A stretch of DNA of 64,000 nucleotides. Source: Clarkia xantiana subsp. parviflora (Eukaryota; Streptophyta; Magnoliopsida; Myrtales; Onagraceae). Below the pieces are notes generated by a model. It was given only the letters and a program-made list of their open reading frames with translations. It did no database searches and was not told where the DNA came from. Positions within the stretch are counted from its first letter, which is position 1, and each line of letters starts with the position of its first letter. The stretch covers positions 1,654,001 to 1,718,000 of the forward strand of contig JAPTYO010000026.1 of NCBI GenBank assembly GCA_036873135.1, read 5' to 3'. Of the stretch, positions 21,271 through 33,298 are shown piece by piece. A program made the position numbers and the translations under genes.

Positions 21271-21862
21271 CCGCGCGCGCTCCTCCTAACACCTGCAAAA
21301 GGGGCAACATCGAGACCATAGAGGTGAGGGGGTGGTACTCGATGAATTATGCCTAAATGAGAAGCCATTCTAGAGAGAGAAGGTAGAGAGAAGGCAGAGC
21401 TCAAATATGTAAAGTTTCATCAAGTTACCTTAGTTCAAATGAAAGGAGGTGATGTTCTATATATAGGCTCAAGGGACATTAAGGTGATTAATGAAACCGT
21501 TAAATTCTAAACGAGCTCAGTTAACAAATAATAAAGGGATTAGACCCTTAGCAAGCGTGGGAGGGTTCGTGATATTTTCTAAGGGTCGAACGTGCGAAGT
21601 GAGGTCGGGTCGCCGCGAGGGACGATTTGGATGAAAGTATTCGGACGTCGCGTACACCCCTTGGGCGGCGATACAGACGTCCGAAGGATGTCGGGACCAT
21701 GGGGGTCGGACCAGCAATGTGTCCGGGCGGGCGTTTTTTCCTGTTCGGACCGTTATGCCGCGGGTGACGTGTTCGGGTCAAAGTTTCGATTTGAAATCGT
21801 TCGTGGGGTAATTAAAATAATACAATCCGAATAAAAACGGGTCTAAATTGAGTTTATATCCA
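21271..21862 (-). repeat. Y3: 3' LTR, interrupted at its end by X'
   Basis: Reading minus, it starts TGGATATAAACTC after a polypurine tract (21863-21880). It has a TATATATAG promoter word (about 21460-21470), CT-rich CTTCTCTCTACC words and TTTTGCAGG near the end, as in the Y1 and Y2 LTRs. The last part is cut at 21271 by X'. It is a third, more distant Y-family LTR. Confidence 0.7.
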
Positions 21863-23230
21863 TCCCGTGTCCCCGAGTCAACTAATGGCTTAGCATTTGA
21901 TTTACTCTATTTTACGATAGGATGACATGTTCAACTCAATCCCGTGATTTTACCTCTTGTCGAATTCATCGTATGTCCGTAAGCGTATCGCCGCGATTTA
22001 TCCTCGTTTCTCGGGACAAGGAAAATATAGACATTAGTACATACATGTATATATTCAGATAGGTATCCGAAAAATGCGGGTATGGCGAAAATCATGTTTT
22101 CCTATCTCTATGTCTAAAAACACAAGTTAGGAAAGGGGGATGACGGGATTATGATAGTAGATGGATGAAAATCTAATTCATGTTGGCATGCACGTATGAA
22201 GTGATTCTATATGTGGAAAATATGCTAATCATGTGTGGAAATTTCTAACTATGGGATAGACAATAAGTAAAAATGGGTGTAAAAATGACGTATCATGGAC
22301 ATGGATGTGTTGTACTAGCATGTATGCAAGTAAAATCAAAAGTACTGGATCAGGTGTAAACATGTTGCAATCGTAGACATGAATGTGCGGGCATCGAGTG
22401 TACGCGTGTGCAAGCGTTGGGGTTACAAACGTAATGCAGTTATATGCATGTGTATGAGTGTATTGAGTGTGTATATGGATGTAAGCATGAATACATGACA
22501 ATTATGAATGTCTAAGTGTTGAACACGTGTGAACGTGAGAAGATGTGAGCTAACATGCACATGGATATAAGCATGGATATAGGCGCGAGTGCAAACGTGT
22601 TGTGCTTATGGGCACAGGAATGCAAGCATAAACACGTTGTAACCATAAGTGTGGGTAGAGGCATTGATGCATTCATGGATATAAATCACAAATGTGAACG
22701 TAAGTGTAAGGGTGAAAGTATAGACTCTCTTTTTATCCAAGAGTGTGACTCCGTGGCTCGACGGGGCACAACGTTTCGCCTACCCTGTAGTAGTGCGAGT
22801 ATTTTTAGCCTCGGCTCTTGACAGGTGTGACATTTTCCTTCATTTGTTGGAATGTGTGCGTGGTTCTTGAACCTTGCCCTGCGTTTCATTTTATATAGAC
22901 ACATAGGTACTTACAAACTTTTTTCTTGGCCTTTATGCGAAAGAGGTCTATCGACACATGTTGAGGGTTGTCCCTTCCCTTGGATGTGTTAGAGCACTGC
23001 TCCTCCTCGCACTTTGAATGCGGAATCTTTCGGCCGACAGCTTCTCTTTCATAACTCGGCGTCGAGGTTGCCCCCGTAGTAGGCATGCCCTGTATTTCCA
23101 TGAGAAGAAGTCGACCTTGGTGTCGGTCGCACTTTGTGACCTACATATGTAAAGTTGCCTATGCATGGAGTTTCCCCCATAGTGGGCGTGTTTTGTATTT
23201 CGGATGCGGGGTGTTAGTCTTTTTGCCGAC
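21863..23230. other. Y3 interior, first block
   Basis: A polypurine tract (minus, 21863-21880) is followed by AT-rich sequence with many GTATG/GAATG words (22200-22700). It also has two CCCC(C/A)T-type blocks with AGTAGGCATG/AGTGGGCGTG (23070 and 23180) that look like a loose repeat. No gene is seen. Confidence 0.5.
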
Positions 23231-23927
23231 TGATGGGTCCGACTATAGCCGTCAGGCCCTTTAACGGCGAGGAAACGGCAAACAGGCCCACCAGGCCCAG
23301 AGTGAAGGTCAAGATGACTTTGGAGAAGGGTCCCGACGAAGGGAGTCCCGACGAATCAAGGTCCCGACAGAGTCGGTCCCGATGGTTGAGCTAGAAGCTC
23401 CCGATGAGAAGCCTTTAAGTAGGCCCCGATGATGAATCCCTGAGAATGATTGGCCCTGTCACGATGACGAGGGGCCCCGAGCGGTGACACAACGAGATAA
23501 CTCTGGAGTCCCCGATGGGAGTCGGGACTCGTTATCAGAGGATAAGGCTAAGATATGCGGGGCGTGGCCGAGATACGCGGAACGTGGTTAAGATACACGG
23601 AGCGTGGCCGAGATACGCGGGGCATGGCTAAGATACGCGAGATCACGTCCGAGATATGCGGGATACGGGCTAACCACCCCTAAAGGTTCGCCAGGTACCT
23701 GAGGCATCTCTTTGCCTATAAAAGGGCAGGAGATCACCTCAGAAAGACTTACGCTGAGTTGAATACACTCTGAGTTTATTACTTGCCAGTCATACGAGAT
23801 ACTCGTTTAAGCATCGGAGAGGGATTCTGGGTCACCGCCCGGTCTATCCCCTCTTGCAGGATTGCGTGGAGCAAAGGAGCTAGGATTGCCGTCAAAGTCC
23901 GTACCGGAGTTCCACCGTGATCCAACA
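23231..23927 (+). repeat. E1 5' LTR
   Basis: TGATGGGTCC ... GATCCAACA, 697 bp. U3 has a run of short GAGATACGC-GGGGCGTGG units (about 23550-23670). The TATA word is at 23717-23724. The GGAGAGGGATTCTGGGTCACC block (23817-23837) is shared with the E2 and E3 LTRs. Confidence 0.95.
23717..23724 (+). promoter_or_regulatory. E1 5' LTR TATA box
   Basis: TATAAAAG, repeated at 34179-34186 in the 3' LTR. It is the likely start region of the genomic RNA, about 265 bp before the gag ATG. Confidence 0.75.
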
Positions 23928-23928
23928 T

Positions 23929-23946
23929 TGGCGCCGTCTGTGGGAA
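23929..23946 (+). other. E1 primer-binding site
   Basis: TGGCGCCGTCTGTGGGAA lies one base after the LTR. E2 and E3 have the same word. The terminal TGGCGCC pairs with a tRNA 3' end GGCGCCA. From memory the longer match suits a plant lysine tRNA, but I could not check this. Confidence 0.85.
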
Positions 23947-23981
23947 ACAAACAAAAAGCTGATATGCCTTCTACTCGATCA

Positions 23982-25430
23982 ATGGCGGCTGGCAAGAACA
24001 GAAGACAGGGACAATCCGGTGGTTCCCGTCACCCCGCTGCAACGAATCTGAATTCAGTACCAGAACAAGAGGAAAACCAGAACCATCCCCCGGCTGAGCT
24101 CTCCCAGACAGGAGGGCACAATGGATCGCATCCCGAAGATGTTGCCCCTCAGCACCAGGACAACAGGGGGCAGGAGGCTCCCCTAGCTGCAGATTTGACG
24201 AGGGCCGTGGCAGAGGCCATGCCCATGTTTCTGACGGCTGTAGAGGCTCTCTTGGATCGAAGAGAGGCTGCGAGGAGGCAGGAGGAGATGCCCCCGTTGG
24301 AGGAAGCGACCCCGCCAACAGAAGGTCGGAACGCACAGGAAGCCCCGCCCCGAGGCCAAGACAGAAGTAGGGCGACCGGTCAGCTGGAGAGGTTCGTGGT
24401 TGATGGGCCAGGACCAGTACAGCACAGGACCATTCCCCTGAATGGTCCCATCACTCCCGACCAGGTGGTAAAGATCGTGAACATCTGTATGGGAGAACAG
24501 AAGCCGCTGGTGTCGGAGCTGAGGGATCGATCCACTCATCCCTTCGTCCCCCGACTCATTGACACCCTAGCCCCACCTGGGCTAGGCATCCCCACGATAA
24601 AGGAGTATGATGGCGAAGGAGATCCAGTTCGCCACGTCCAGAAGCACCTCATGGCGTGTCTGGGAAGAGCCCCAAGTGAAGACATAGTGTGTACGTTGTT
24701 CCCGAACACACTGGGAGAAAGGGCCCTGACTTGGTTCTTTAGTCTGCCCCCAGGCTGCATCACTTGCTGGGCAGACATGCACGATCGATTCATTCAGCAG
24801 TACCAGGTTCGGAGGCGTTTATTGAAGAGCGTGAGGTCCCTGACCCAGGTGGTGCAGAGGCCCGACGAATCGCTGGCTCATTATTACCAGCGGTACACAG
24901 CCAGCATAGCAGAGATAGATGAAGAAATCTCTGAGGGCGAAACCATCCGTACCTTCATTCGGAACCTGACAGCCCCCTATGGCTCCGACTTGATGCACAG
25001 CGTGGCTGAGAAGGCTGTGTGGACTATGGAGGCATTACAGAAGAGGGTGAAGCGGCAGATTGATGTCCAGGAGTCAAAGATAGCCGCAGGAGAACTGGAA
25101 CCCCCAAAGTCGAACAAAGGGAAGCAGTCAAGTAAACCTTTCGACGATCGTAAGTCAAAGGGTAAACCCGACAGTAGCAAGAATCGAGGTCGTCCGGATC
25201 GGAGGGACGACAGACGTTCTTCAAGGAAGGATAAGCGGGAGGATTTTGACATTCCTCTCAACTGCTCCATGGCGGAAGTGCTAACAGTCATGGAACGACA
25301 AGGTATCTCCAGGTACCCCCCCGAAGAAAGATGGAGAATTCCTGGGGTCCCGCACAGATCGCTATTGTCGATTTCACCGCGCAAATGGCCACGACACCAA
25401 TCACTGTCGGGAACTGAAGAAGGAGATTGA
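23982..25430 (+). pseudogene. E1 gag, ended by a frameshift in a C run
   Basis: I start at ATG 23982 because its context (GATCAATGGC) and MAAGK match the E2 and E3 gag starts; an earlier ATG at 23964 is also in frame. An acidic, proline-rich N-terminal region is followed by the capsid core (LTWFFSLPPGCITCWADM, QQYQVRRRLLKSVRSLTQ, DESLAHYYQRYT, IRTFIRNL) at about 24720-24970. A basic linker follows. The frame is lost at a run of seven C (25316-25322; E3 has six), just before the zinc knuckle, so the ORF ends early at 25430. Confidence 0.9.
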
Positions 25431-26487
25431 AAAGCTAATCCAGAAGGGAAAACTCAAGGAATTCGTCGGGGACAAACGATGTCGGTCCCACTCCCGGTCC
25501 CGATCGCGGTCCCGTTCCCGATCCCGCGATCGGTCCCCGAAAAAGAAGAGAACTGATCCAGAGTCATCCGGTGCTCGCAAGGAGAGACGAGTCATCAACG
25601 TGATTCATGGAGGATTTCCTGCTGGAGGTGATACCTCATCCGCTCGAGAGGTCTACGCTTCTAGGATCCCTACGGCGGTGGTACTGGGTAAGAGGTCTCG
25701 ATCTTGGACCTTGAAAGAAGAGATGGTAATCTCCTTCTCGTCGGAAGACCTCATAGGCGTAGAGACCCCGCACGACGATGCCTTAGTGGTAACTTTGGAT
25801 GTAGACGGGTTCGAGATGAAGAGAATTTTAATCGACGGAGGGAGCTCCTCCGACATTATGTTCATGGACGCGCTGGAAGCTATGGGGAAAACAAAGAAAG
25901 ATCTGAAGGAGGCAAACTTCCCGATGGTCGGGTTCTCTGGTTCAACCTCCTACCCATTAGGAGTAATCACCTTACCAGTGGAGTTTGGTAGCGGGTGGAA
26001 ATCAGAAAGGAGGAACGTGGAGTTTGTCGTGGTTGATTCCGTGGGGACTTACAACGCAATTATCGGGTGAACCACCATTAATCCTCTGATGGCGGTTGCC
26101 TCGACTGTGCACCAGAAGATGAAGTTCCCGACCGACCACGGAGTCGGAGAAGTCAAAGGCGACCAGGTGGCTTCCCGAAAATGCTATGTTAATGCCACCC
26201 GGAGGAGGAGGCGAGAGGCCATGACTGTCCTCCAGACAGACACAGATCCCAGAGAGGAGTTTGGACGTCCCGCCCCCGTAGAAGATCTGAAAGAAGTCGA
26301 GATCGATGGACCCCAGAGGAAGGTGAAAATCGGGTCTGCTCTAACTGAAGAGACAGCCCAAAAATTTGTGGAGTTGTTGAAGGAGTTCAAGGAGCTGTTT
26401 GCCTGGTCCCCCAGCGATATGCCAGGAATCAGCCCCGATGTGATCGTGCACGAGCTGAAGATAGACCCCGCGATCAAGCCTATCACA
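25323..26487 (+). pseudogene. E1 nucleocapsid and protease segment with an in-frame TGA
   Basis: In the shifted frame the knuckle YCRFHRANGHDTNHC (C-X2-H-X4-H-X4-C), an arginine/serine repeat (about 25485-25535), the VINVIHGG motif and the protease core RILIDGGSSSDI (about 25830) are read. A TGA at 26068-26070 interrupts the frame after the NAIIG motif. The frame then continues through VHQKMKFPTD and KCYVNATRR to a TAG at 26488-26490. That TAG is at the same codon as one in E3, while E2 has CAG. Confidence 0.88.
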
Positions 26488-26490
26488 TAG

Positions 26491-27271
26491 AAAAGGCGTC
26501 CGATGGGCACGGATAAAAAGATCGCGATCCAGCAGGAAGTGGGCAGGTTGCTCGACGCTGGGTTCATTAAGGAGCTCCGATTCCAGACTTGGGTGGCCAA
26601 CCCAGTGCTGGTAAAGAAGACCAACGGGAAATGGCGAATGTGCGTGGACTTCCGCGACTTGAACAAGGCTTGCCCAAAGGATTGCTATCCACTCCCGAGG
26701 ATTGACCAGCTGGTGGATGCCACATCGGGACATGAGCTGTTAAGTTTCATGGATGCGTATTCAGGCTACAACCAGATCAAGATGGCCAAGGAAGACGCCC
26801 CCCACACAGCATTCTACGCAGACAGTGACATCTATCACTACGATGTCATGCCTTTTGGGTTGATCAATGCCGGGGCAACCTACCAGCGGATGGTGAACAA
26901 GCTGTTTGGAGATATGCTGGGAGAAACCATGGAAGCTTATGTGGATGATATGCTGGTGAAGTCTCGACAAGCCGAGGATCACGTGCACAACCTTACCATG
27001 GCGTTTGAGCGGATGAGGCTCCATCAAGTTCGTTTGAACCCGACGAAATGCGCCTTCGGAGTCCACTCAGGGAAGTTTTTGGGCTTCATGGTGAGCCAAA
27101 GAGGAATTGAAGTGAACCCTGAGAAGCTGAGGGCAATCGAGGAGATGCAGTCTCCGATAAACCATCGGGAGGTGCAAGTACTGAATGGCCGACTAGCTGC
27201 AATGAACCGCTTCTTGTCCAAAGCCAGCGACCGATCAATGTCGTTTTTTGAAGTCTTGAGGGCCAACAAAA
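26491..27271 (+). pseudogene. E1 reverse transcriptase segment
   Basis: RT motifs are in order: WVANPVLVKK, MCVDFRDLNKACPKD, LSFMDAYSGYNQI, MPFGLINAGATYQR and the catalytic YVDD (about 26939-26950), then GKFLGFMVSQRGIE. About 260 codons are intact. A one-base loss near 27266-27272 (compared with E2 and E3) shifts the frame just before the RNase H connection. The domain copies element RNA into DNA within the particle. Confidence 0.92.
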
Positions 27272-27773
27272 ATTCGAATGGACCGCCAATTGTGAAGAGG
27301 CGTTCCAAGCACTCAAGCAGCACCTTCGCACACTCCCGCCGCTGGCGAAACCGGTTCCAGGCGAGCCGCTCTTCCTTTATTTGGCTGTTTCTGAATTTGC
27401 CATTAGCTCTGTGTTAGTAAGATTGTCGAGGGTAATCAAGTCCCCGTCTATTATGTAAGCAAGGCATTTGCCAAATCTGAATTGAACTACCCCGCCGTTG
27501 AGAAGTACCTCTTTGCGTTGATTATTACTGCTCGGAAGCTAAGGCCATATTTCCACGCACACGAGATCACTGTGCTAACAAACCAGCCTTTGAAGCATTT
27601 TTTGAACCGACCGGATGCGTCGGGAAGATTAGTGAAATGGGCGGTAGAGCTTAGCGAATTTTGCATACTCTTCGCTCCGAGGACAGCCATTAAGGGCCAG
27701 GCATTAGCAGATTTCATAGCAGAGTCTACAGCCCCCGATCTGGAAGAAGCGGGCCCTGTAGAAGGGGGCAACA
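27272..27773 (+). pseudogene. E1 first RNase H segment, three frames
   Basis: The region reads LKQHLRTLPPLAKPVPGEPL-like sequence in one frame, then loses a base near 27411-27418. It continues at 27482 with NYPAVEKYLFALIITARKLRPYF, LTNQPLKHFLNRP and KGQALADFIAEST. A one-base gain near 27764 moves it to the next frame. This is the ordinary RNase H of Ty3/gypsy pol. Confidence 0.88.
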
Positions 27774-29570
27774 ATGGAAGGCCCGACAGAAGTACAACCA
27801 GAGAGGGCAGAGCAATCAGAACAGCCAAACAAGGAAAATACCTGGGAGATGTACACGGATGGCTCCGCGAGTTCAGACGGATCAGGAGCGGGCTTCTTGT
27901 TGATACCACCGGGTGAAGGTGAACCACTCCGATATGCTTTGGCTTTAACATTCAAGGCCACAAACAACGAAGCGGAGTACGAAGCTCTTATCACGGGCCT
28001 AAAAATCGCTAAAGGCACTGGAATCGATCACTTGAGAGTGAAGTGCGACGCGGCGCTAATCGTGAACCAGGTTCAAGGGCAATACGAAGCAAGGAATCCG
28101 ATAATGAAAAAATATCTGCGGGAGGTACAAGCCCTGAAAGAGAGCTTCAAAAGCTTCGATATCGAGGCCATTCCGAGGGAGGAGAACGTAGAGGCAGACG
28201 CCTTGAGCAAATTTGCCCTGGGGGCACCCTTGGAAGAAAATCGGAAGGTGCACTTCCTGGAGAAGGTGATCTTATTGAACATCGACCCAACACAGGTGTG
28301 CACCATCGAGACAAAATCGGAGGAAGAGCCCACTTGGATGACCCCGATAATCGCGTATCTGACTACGGGGGCAGTCCCCGAGGATAAGGTAGCAGCAGAC
28401 AGGATATGTCGGATCGCGTCTAATTATGTGATGCTGGACAATCAGCTGTACAAGAAGGGCTGGTTCTCGACTCTGTACCTGAAGTGTGTAGCAGAACCCG
28501 ACACCAATCGAATCCTGAAGGAAATGCATGAGGGGGTCGCGGCTTGTCACGAAGGGGCCCGATCCATTTTGAGGAAGGTGTTGAACTTAGGCTACTATTG
28601 GCCCACGATGAACAAAGAAGCAACGGCGTTGGTCCGATCATGCGACGCGTGCCAGAGGTACGCCCCGAGTATCGTGGCTCCGGCCGCCAACCTGACATCC
28701 ATCAAGAGCGCTTGGCCCTTTGCGCAGTGGGGCGTTGACTTGGTGGGACCTCTTCCACAAGCACAAGGACAATGTAAGTATTTACTTGTAGCTATCGATT
28801 ATTTTTCGAAATGGATAGAGGCGAAGGCGTTGGCCAGAACAACGGGGAACCAGATCGTCAAGTTCTTCCAAACCCACATCGTGTCCAGATACGGGATTCC
28901 TAAGGTGGTGATCAGCGACAATGGCCCACCGTTTAACGGCTCTCAGGTGAGGGAGTATCTGGAAGAATTGAACATTGAGCATCGGACCGCCTCCGTACGC
29001 CATGCTCAGACTAATGGCCAGGTGGAGTCAGCCAACAAAATCGTGATGGATGGCCTGAAGAAGAGGGTCTACGCCTTGAAGGGCAAGTGGCTGAATGAAC
29101 TGGAAAATGTACTTTGGGCTGTTAGAACGACACCCAAACGATCAACAGGGGAGACTCCGTTTGGCCTCGTTTATGGCACGGAAGCTGTCGCACCTGTGGA
29201 GGTAGCTGTGGCGTCCCATCGGATGAGATATTACGAGCCCCTAACGAACGACGAAGTGAGACGTCTGGACTTGGACTTACTCGAAGAGAAGAGGCGGGAA
29301 GCCGATGAAGTCCAAGCTCGAATGCGTTTAGCGACGGCCAGGTACTACAATCGGCGAGTGAAGTCCCGACAGTTCTTTGTCGGGGAGCTGGTTTGGCGTC
29401 GCAACGAGTTCACCCTTTTGGATCGAATCAACAAGATGTCACCAAAATGGGAAGAACCTTATAAGGTCGTGGGGATGCCAGCTCCAAATGCATACAAGTT
29501 GGAAGACCTCGATGGCAAAACATTAAAGCATTCTTTCAGTGGCGAAAATTTGAAGAAACACCATGCTTGA
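27774..29570 (+). pseudogene. E1 second (archaeal-type) RNase H and integrase
   Basis: 598 codons are open. The second RNase H (about 27834-28210) shows the catalytic series: D in MYTDGSA, E in NEAEYEAL, D in KCDAALIVNQ and D in EADALSKFA. Integrase follows: zinc part HEGVAACHEG ... CDACQRYAP (about 28530-28670), then the catalytic D in GVDLVGPLP, D in ISDNGPPFNG and E in GQVESANK (about 28730-29040). The C-terminal part has ELVWRRNEF and the KLEDLDGKTLKHSFSG end. This stretch is itself unbroken, but it is out of frame with the rest. Confidence 0.93.
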
Positions 29571-30425
29571 AGAAAGTCGCCTTAAGTGGTGCCCGATAAA
29601 GTCGCCTTAAGTGGTGCTCGATAAAGTCGCCTTAAGTGGTGCCCGATGTAAAATCGCCTTAAGTGGTGTATGCTATTTATCGTTTAATTCGATGTAAGCC
29701 AATCTTATGCCATCAATAAATAAAAAGGTTTCTTCCAAATAAGAGTTGTCCTTAGATTTATACTAAGTGTAAAAGTCGCCTTCAGTGGTGCACGAGAAAA
29801 GTCGCCTTCAGTGGTGCACGGGACTAAGTCGCCTTGAGTGGTGCATGATCTTTAGGTTTATCCTAAGAAATGATTAAGTCGTCTTAAGTGATGCCCGAGA
29901 AAAGACGCCTTAAGTGGTGCACAATACTTAGATTTATTCTAAGTATCCGAAAGTCGTCTTAAGTGCTGCATGGAACTAAGTCGCCTTAAGTGGTGCGCAG
30001 AATTAAGTCGTCTTAAGTGATGCACGATTCTTAGATTTACTCTAAGTAATATAAAGTCGCCTTAAGTGGTGCGCAGAATTAAGTCGTCTTAAGTGATGCA
30101 CGATTCTTAGATTTACTCTAAGTAATATAAAGTTGTCTTAAGTGATGCATGGAACTAAGTCGCCTTAAGTGGTGCGCAGAATTAAGCCGTCTTAAATGAT
30201 GCATGGAATTAAGTCGCCTTAAGTGGTGCAAGTTATTAAATCTTCGGGAAAGACGTACGAGAATGTCTTAAGTGTCGAAGTTTCGACTTAAGCGCGTATA
30301 AGTAAAGTCACTTGGAGAAGTGCAACAAAAGATCGGAACTAGAGAAGTTTGATATTGATAAGGGCTCAAGGGCCCGACGACGACACAAAAGAAGAAGATA
30401 CAAGGACTCTAAAAGATAAAGATAT
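29571..30425 (+). repeat. E1 spacer with CCTTAAGTGGTGC repeats
   Basis: About two dozen imperfect units of 20-27 bp carry GTCGCCTTAAGTGGTGC or GTCGTCTTAAGTGATGC (29574-30235). A longer unit of about 90 bp also includes TTAGATTTACTCTAAGTA. It lies between the 3' ends of pol and the antisense gene, so transcripts from both strands would end here. The stretch to 30425 has nothing further. Confidence 0.9.
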
Positions 30426-33137
30426 TCAAGCTTGGTCCTTGTCGACAGCATTGGCAGCAGCTGGGTCCGCGGAGTCGGTAGCAGAGGGATCCACAGGATT
30501 GGCTTCGGGAGGATTGACTATCGGGGCATCCGCACTTGGAAGTTCAGAAGCGTCTTCGACAATTACGGGGGTACTCCCCCCATCACTCTCCTCGGAAAGA
30601 GCAAAATACTTCTTCGCAAAAGGAGCGAGAGAAGGAGACTTGTCGAAGTTGATAGCATCCCCGTACTTCAGGTGGAGCTCCTCAACCGCATTGAAGAGAG
30701 TGTTCTCCACCTCCGCGCCAAAGAACTTCATGGCGTCAGCTTGGAAGCCCTCCGACCTCCGATAGTCCTCCCGACCCTTTGCCTCCGCTTCGGCCAGCTG
30801 CGCAGGAAATCCCGCGATCAGCTCCTCCAAAGCCTTCTTCTCAAGGACCAGTTGGTCCTCGGCAGCCTTCTTCTCCTGGGTCAGCCGGTCCACAACTGCC
30901 CCCCGCTCCTGCCGCTCTTGCCTCAAGAGCCCCTCGAAGTCCGCGATCTGCTGCTGGAGGTCCCGAATCTTCTGATTGAGGACAGCCAGCTCTTTGGCAA
31001 GCTTCCCCCGTGAAGACTGGGAGGCCTTGAGATCCGTCTGAAGCTGCTCGCGGACTCCTCGGTCCCGCTCCCGGGCCTCATCATAGGCAATGACATACCC
31101 GATGAGGCGGTTGAAGTCCCCGAGCTCCTGTAATCAAAAGGAAAAAATGTTAAAGGACAAACGACCCGATTTATCATCAACAAGAAAAAGGCAAAAGTCT
31201 CACCTCTATGCGGCGCACAGCCATATCCCTGACATCCCGCTGCATATGCGTCTGATTGAGGTAAATCGGACGCCGCATAGAAGGCAGAATAGAACCCGCC
31301 AGCATATGCAAGGCCAGCTCCTGGTCCTGTTCCCCTTGTGTGAGCGGGACTCCCTGAAGCGTCTAGATAGGAGTCCAGGGGCATTCGCCTGTGAAGAATT
31401 GAAGGGCCTGTAGAAGTCCCCATCAAGAGCAAGAGGAGAGATAGGACGAGAAATGGAAGTGCACGCCTCCGTCTCGGCCCGAACAGGGGAAGGAGAGAAG
31501 TCGTGGATAGGTGAGAGCTGCCGCTGCTGCGGAGAAGACGAAGGAGGCGGCCCCTGAGGGGTTGGTTTTAAGGGGGATTGCCCCGCCTTCCGACGCTGTT
31601 GAGGGGGGTCAACCCCGCCAGTTTCCTCGGAGGAGTCCAGAGTTTCCACCTTACGAAACTGTTCGCCAGTTGGAGCCTTCTCTCCAGCTGAGGAAGGCAC
31701 CCCCGCTGAAGGCGGTGCATCTGCGGAAGCTGCAGCACCCGAGGAAGCTCCCGAGCGACCTACACCTGGAGGATGAAGAGCTTCAGAAAGGTAGTCAGGA
31801 AGTTCATCGGGATTCTTACACCAAATAATACGTCGGGAGACGTATTGATCCTTCCCGCGGTAATGATAGTAGCCTGCCTTCAAGACTCGGGGAGTTTCAC
31901 CTCTAAGGATTCTTTTGACATCAGTAATGCGACCTTCCTTGGTCGAGGAAATCAAATCCGACGGGACCATCCTCTTGTATGTTTTAATAGCAAGTCGGAG
32001 TTGTTTACCTTCTTCAGCGTTCTGGACATCGAAGAGTTGGTCCAGATCCACCCGCTTCCGCTTGGGCTGCTCCGCTGAAGGAGACCCCGACCTGGCAGCA
32101 GCCTTCTTGGCAGACTTCCTCTACCGCGAGGGGCGGACAGCATCAGTCTCCCCCTGCTTAAGGAATAGATCGGTCAGCACAGATACCTTCTTGGCTGCAA
32201 ACAATAAACAAAGAAAAGTTAGAAGTTTACCCAAGAGACCATGTTAGAAGGGCCGTCGAAGAGCTGCCCCCCAGAAACAATATCGAGGAGTCGGATCCCG
32301 GCGTGCACCAGGTCCCACTCCACGAGTGAGTTGGCGTTGAGAGGAGTGTAAGACTCCTCCCACCGATAGAGCTGGATAAGTTGGAGAGTCTCGAAATCCT
32401 CGTCAGCATAAGTGTGGAAAGCAGGCGGAGGGTCTGCTACCACCTCCCAGCGAGGCCAGGGAATTGAGGAGTGACGGATAAAGAAGTAGCTCTTCTTCCA
32501 GCTACTATTGTCGGAACCTGTATCGATCAAGAGTCCCCGACCCTTGACCACCTTCCAGGTGTCACTAGTCCAACCGTACCGGGCAAGCTGCTGCTTACTC
32601 CACTTGGGCATCCGGGGGTAGAAGGCGCAAACCCCCGCCTCGTTGCACTTCATCCCATAAAAGGTTCTGAAGAGTTGGAGGCTGTAGACCCACTTCTGTC
32701 GGAGACAGAGGACCTGAAAGGCGTTCCAGAGGCGGATGGCATTGGGAGAAAAGGTGGTGGGGTGTGTTCTATAATGATGGCACAGCTCGACCAGATTACT
32801 GCAAAAGGGGAACCTGATCCCCGCTGATATTTGTCCCGTAGAGACAAACACCTCCCCTTTCTGGGGACGAGTAACCTCAGAGTCACTCGAGGGACGATGC
32901 CTAGGATATGGGAAACGAGGTTCCCAGGTGATGGTGATGCAACCCTCTCGGAGAGCTGCATCATATGCAGTATTGGAAATCTCATTTGGAGCATAGTCAA
33001 AATTAAAGGGTTTTCTCCCCTCAGAGCTGGAACCGCTGTCTGAAAAGCAACCAGGGCAAGAAAATACAGTAGGACTCTTGGAAAAATTAGAAAGAAAAAG
33101 ACGAACAAGTAACGGAGAGGGATTCCTTACCAGACAT
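30426..33137 (-). pseudogene. E1 antisense gene (Transposase_28-like), multi-exon
   Basis: Opposite to gag-pol. Exon 1 is ATGTCTG (33137-33131), followed by GTAAGG; exon 2 starts at 33039 after TTTTCAG and keeps phase. Exon 2 carries the conserved domain: AGIRFPFCSNLVELCHHY, FSPNAIRLWNAFQ, LFRTFYGMK, SWKKSYFFIRHSS and WPRWEVVADPPP. A 36-bp GT...AG interval (32195-32230) follows, but phase does not fit there. The next part (to 31204) is basic then Pro/Ser-rich, with a TAG in the basic part and a later frame change. An intron (31128-31203) leads to a coiled-coil exon (31127-30426). A TATA word lies 162 bp upstream of ATG. The product's role is unknown. Confidence 0.8.
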
Positions 33138-33298
33138 GATGAAGTAGAGGTTGAAGGAGATGAACGAAACGTCGCCGGAAAGATGATCGGGAAGACTCCA
33201 AAGACCTTCGAAATCGCAGAGCTTGGAATCGCAGAGGAATCGCAGAGAGCTTTTGAGAATTCGAAGACGGTAAAAGTTGAATTGTGACTATGGCTAGG

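Noticed and set aside
23928..23946. Firm naming of the primer tRNA
   Set aside because: The match to a plant lysine tRNA is from memory only. The end GGCGCCA also fits other tRNAs.
32195..32230. 36-bp GT...AG interval in the E1 antisense gene (also 45312-45347 and 58876-58913) as a proven intron
   Set aside because: It is much shorter than usual plant introns and the reading phase does not fit. I report it as unresolved.
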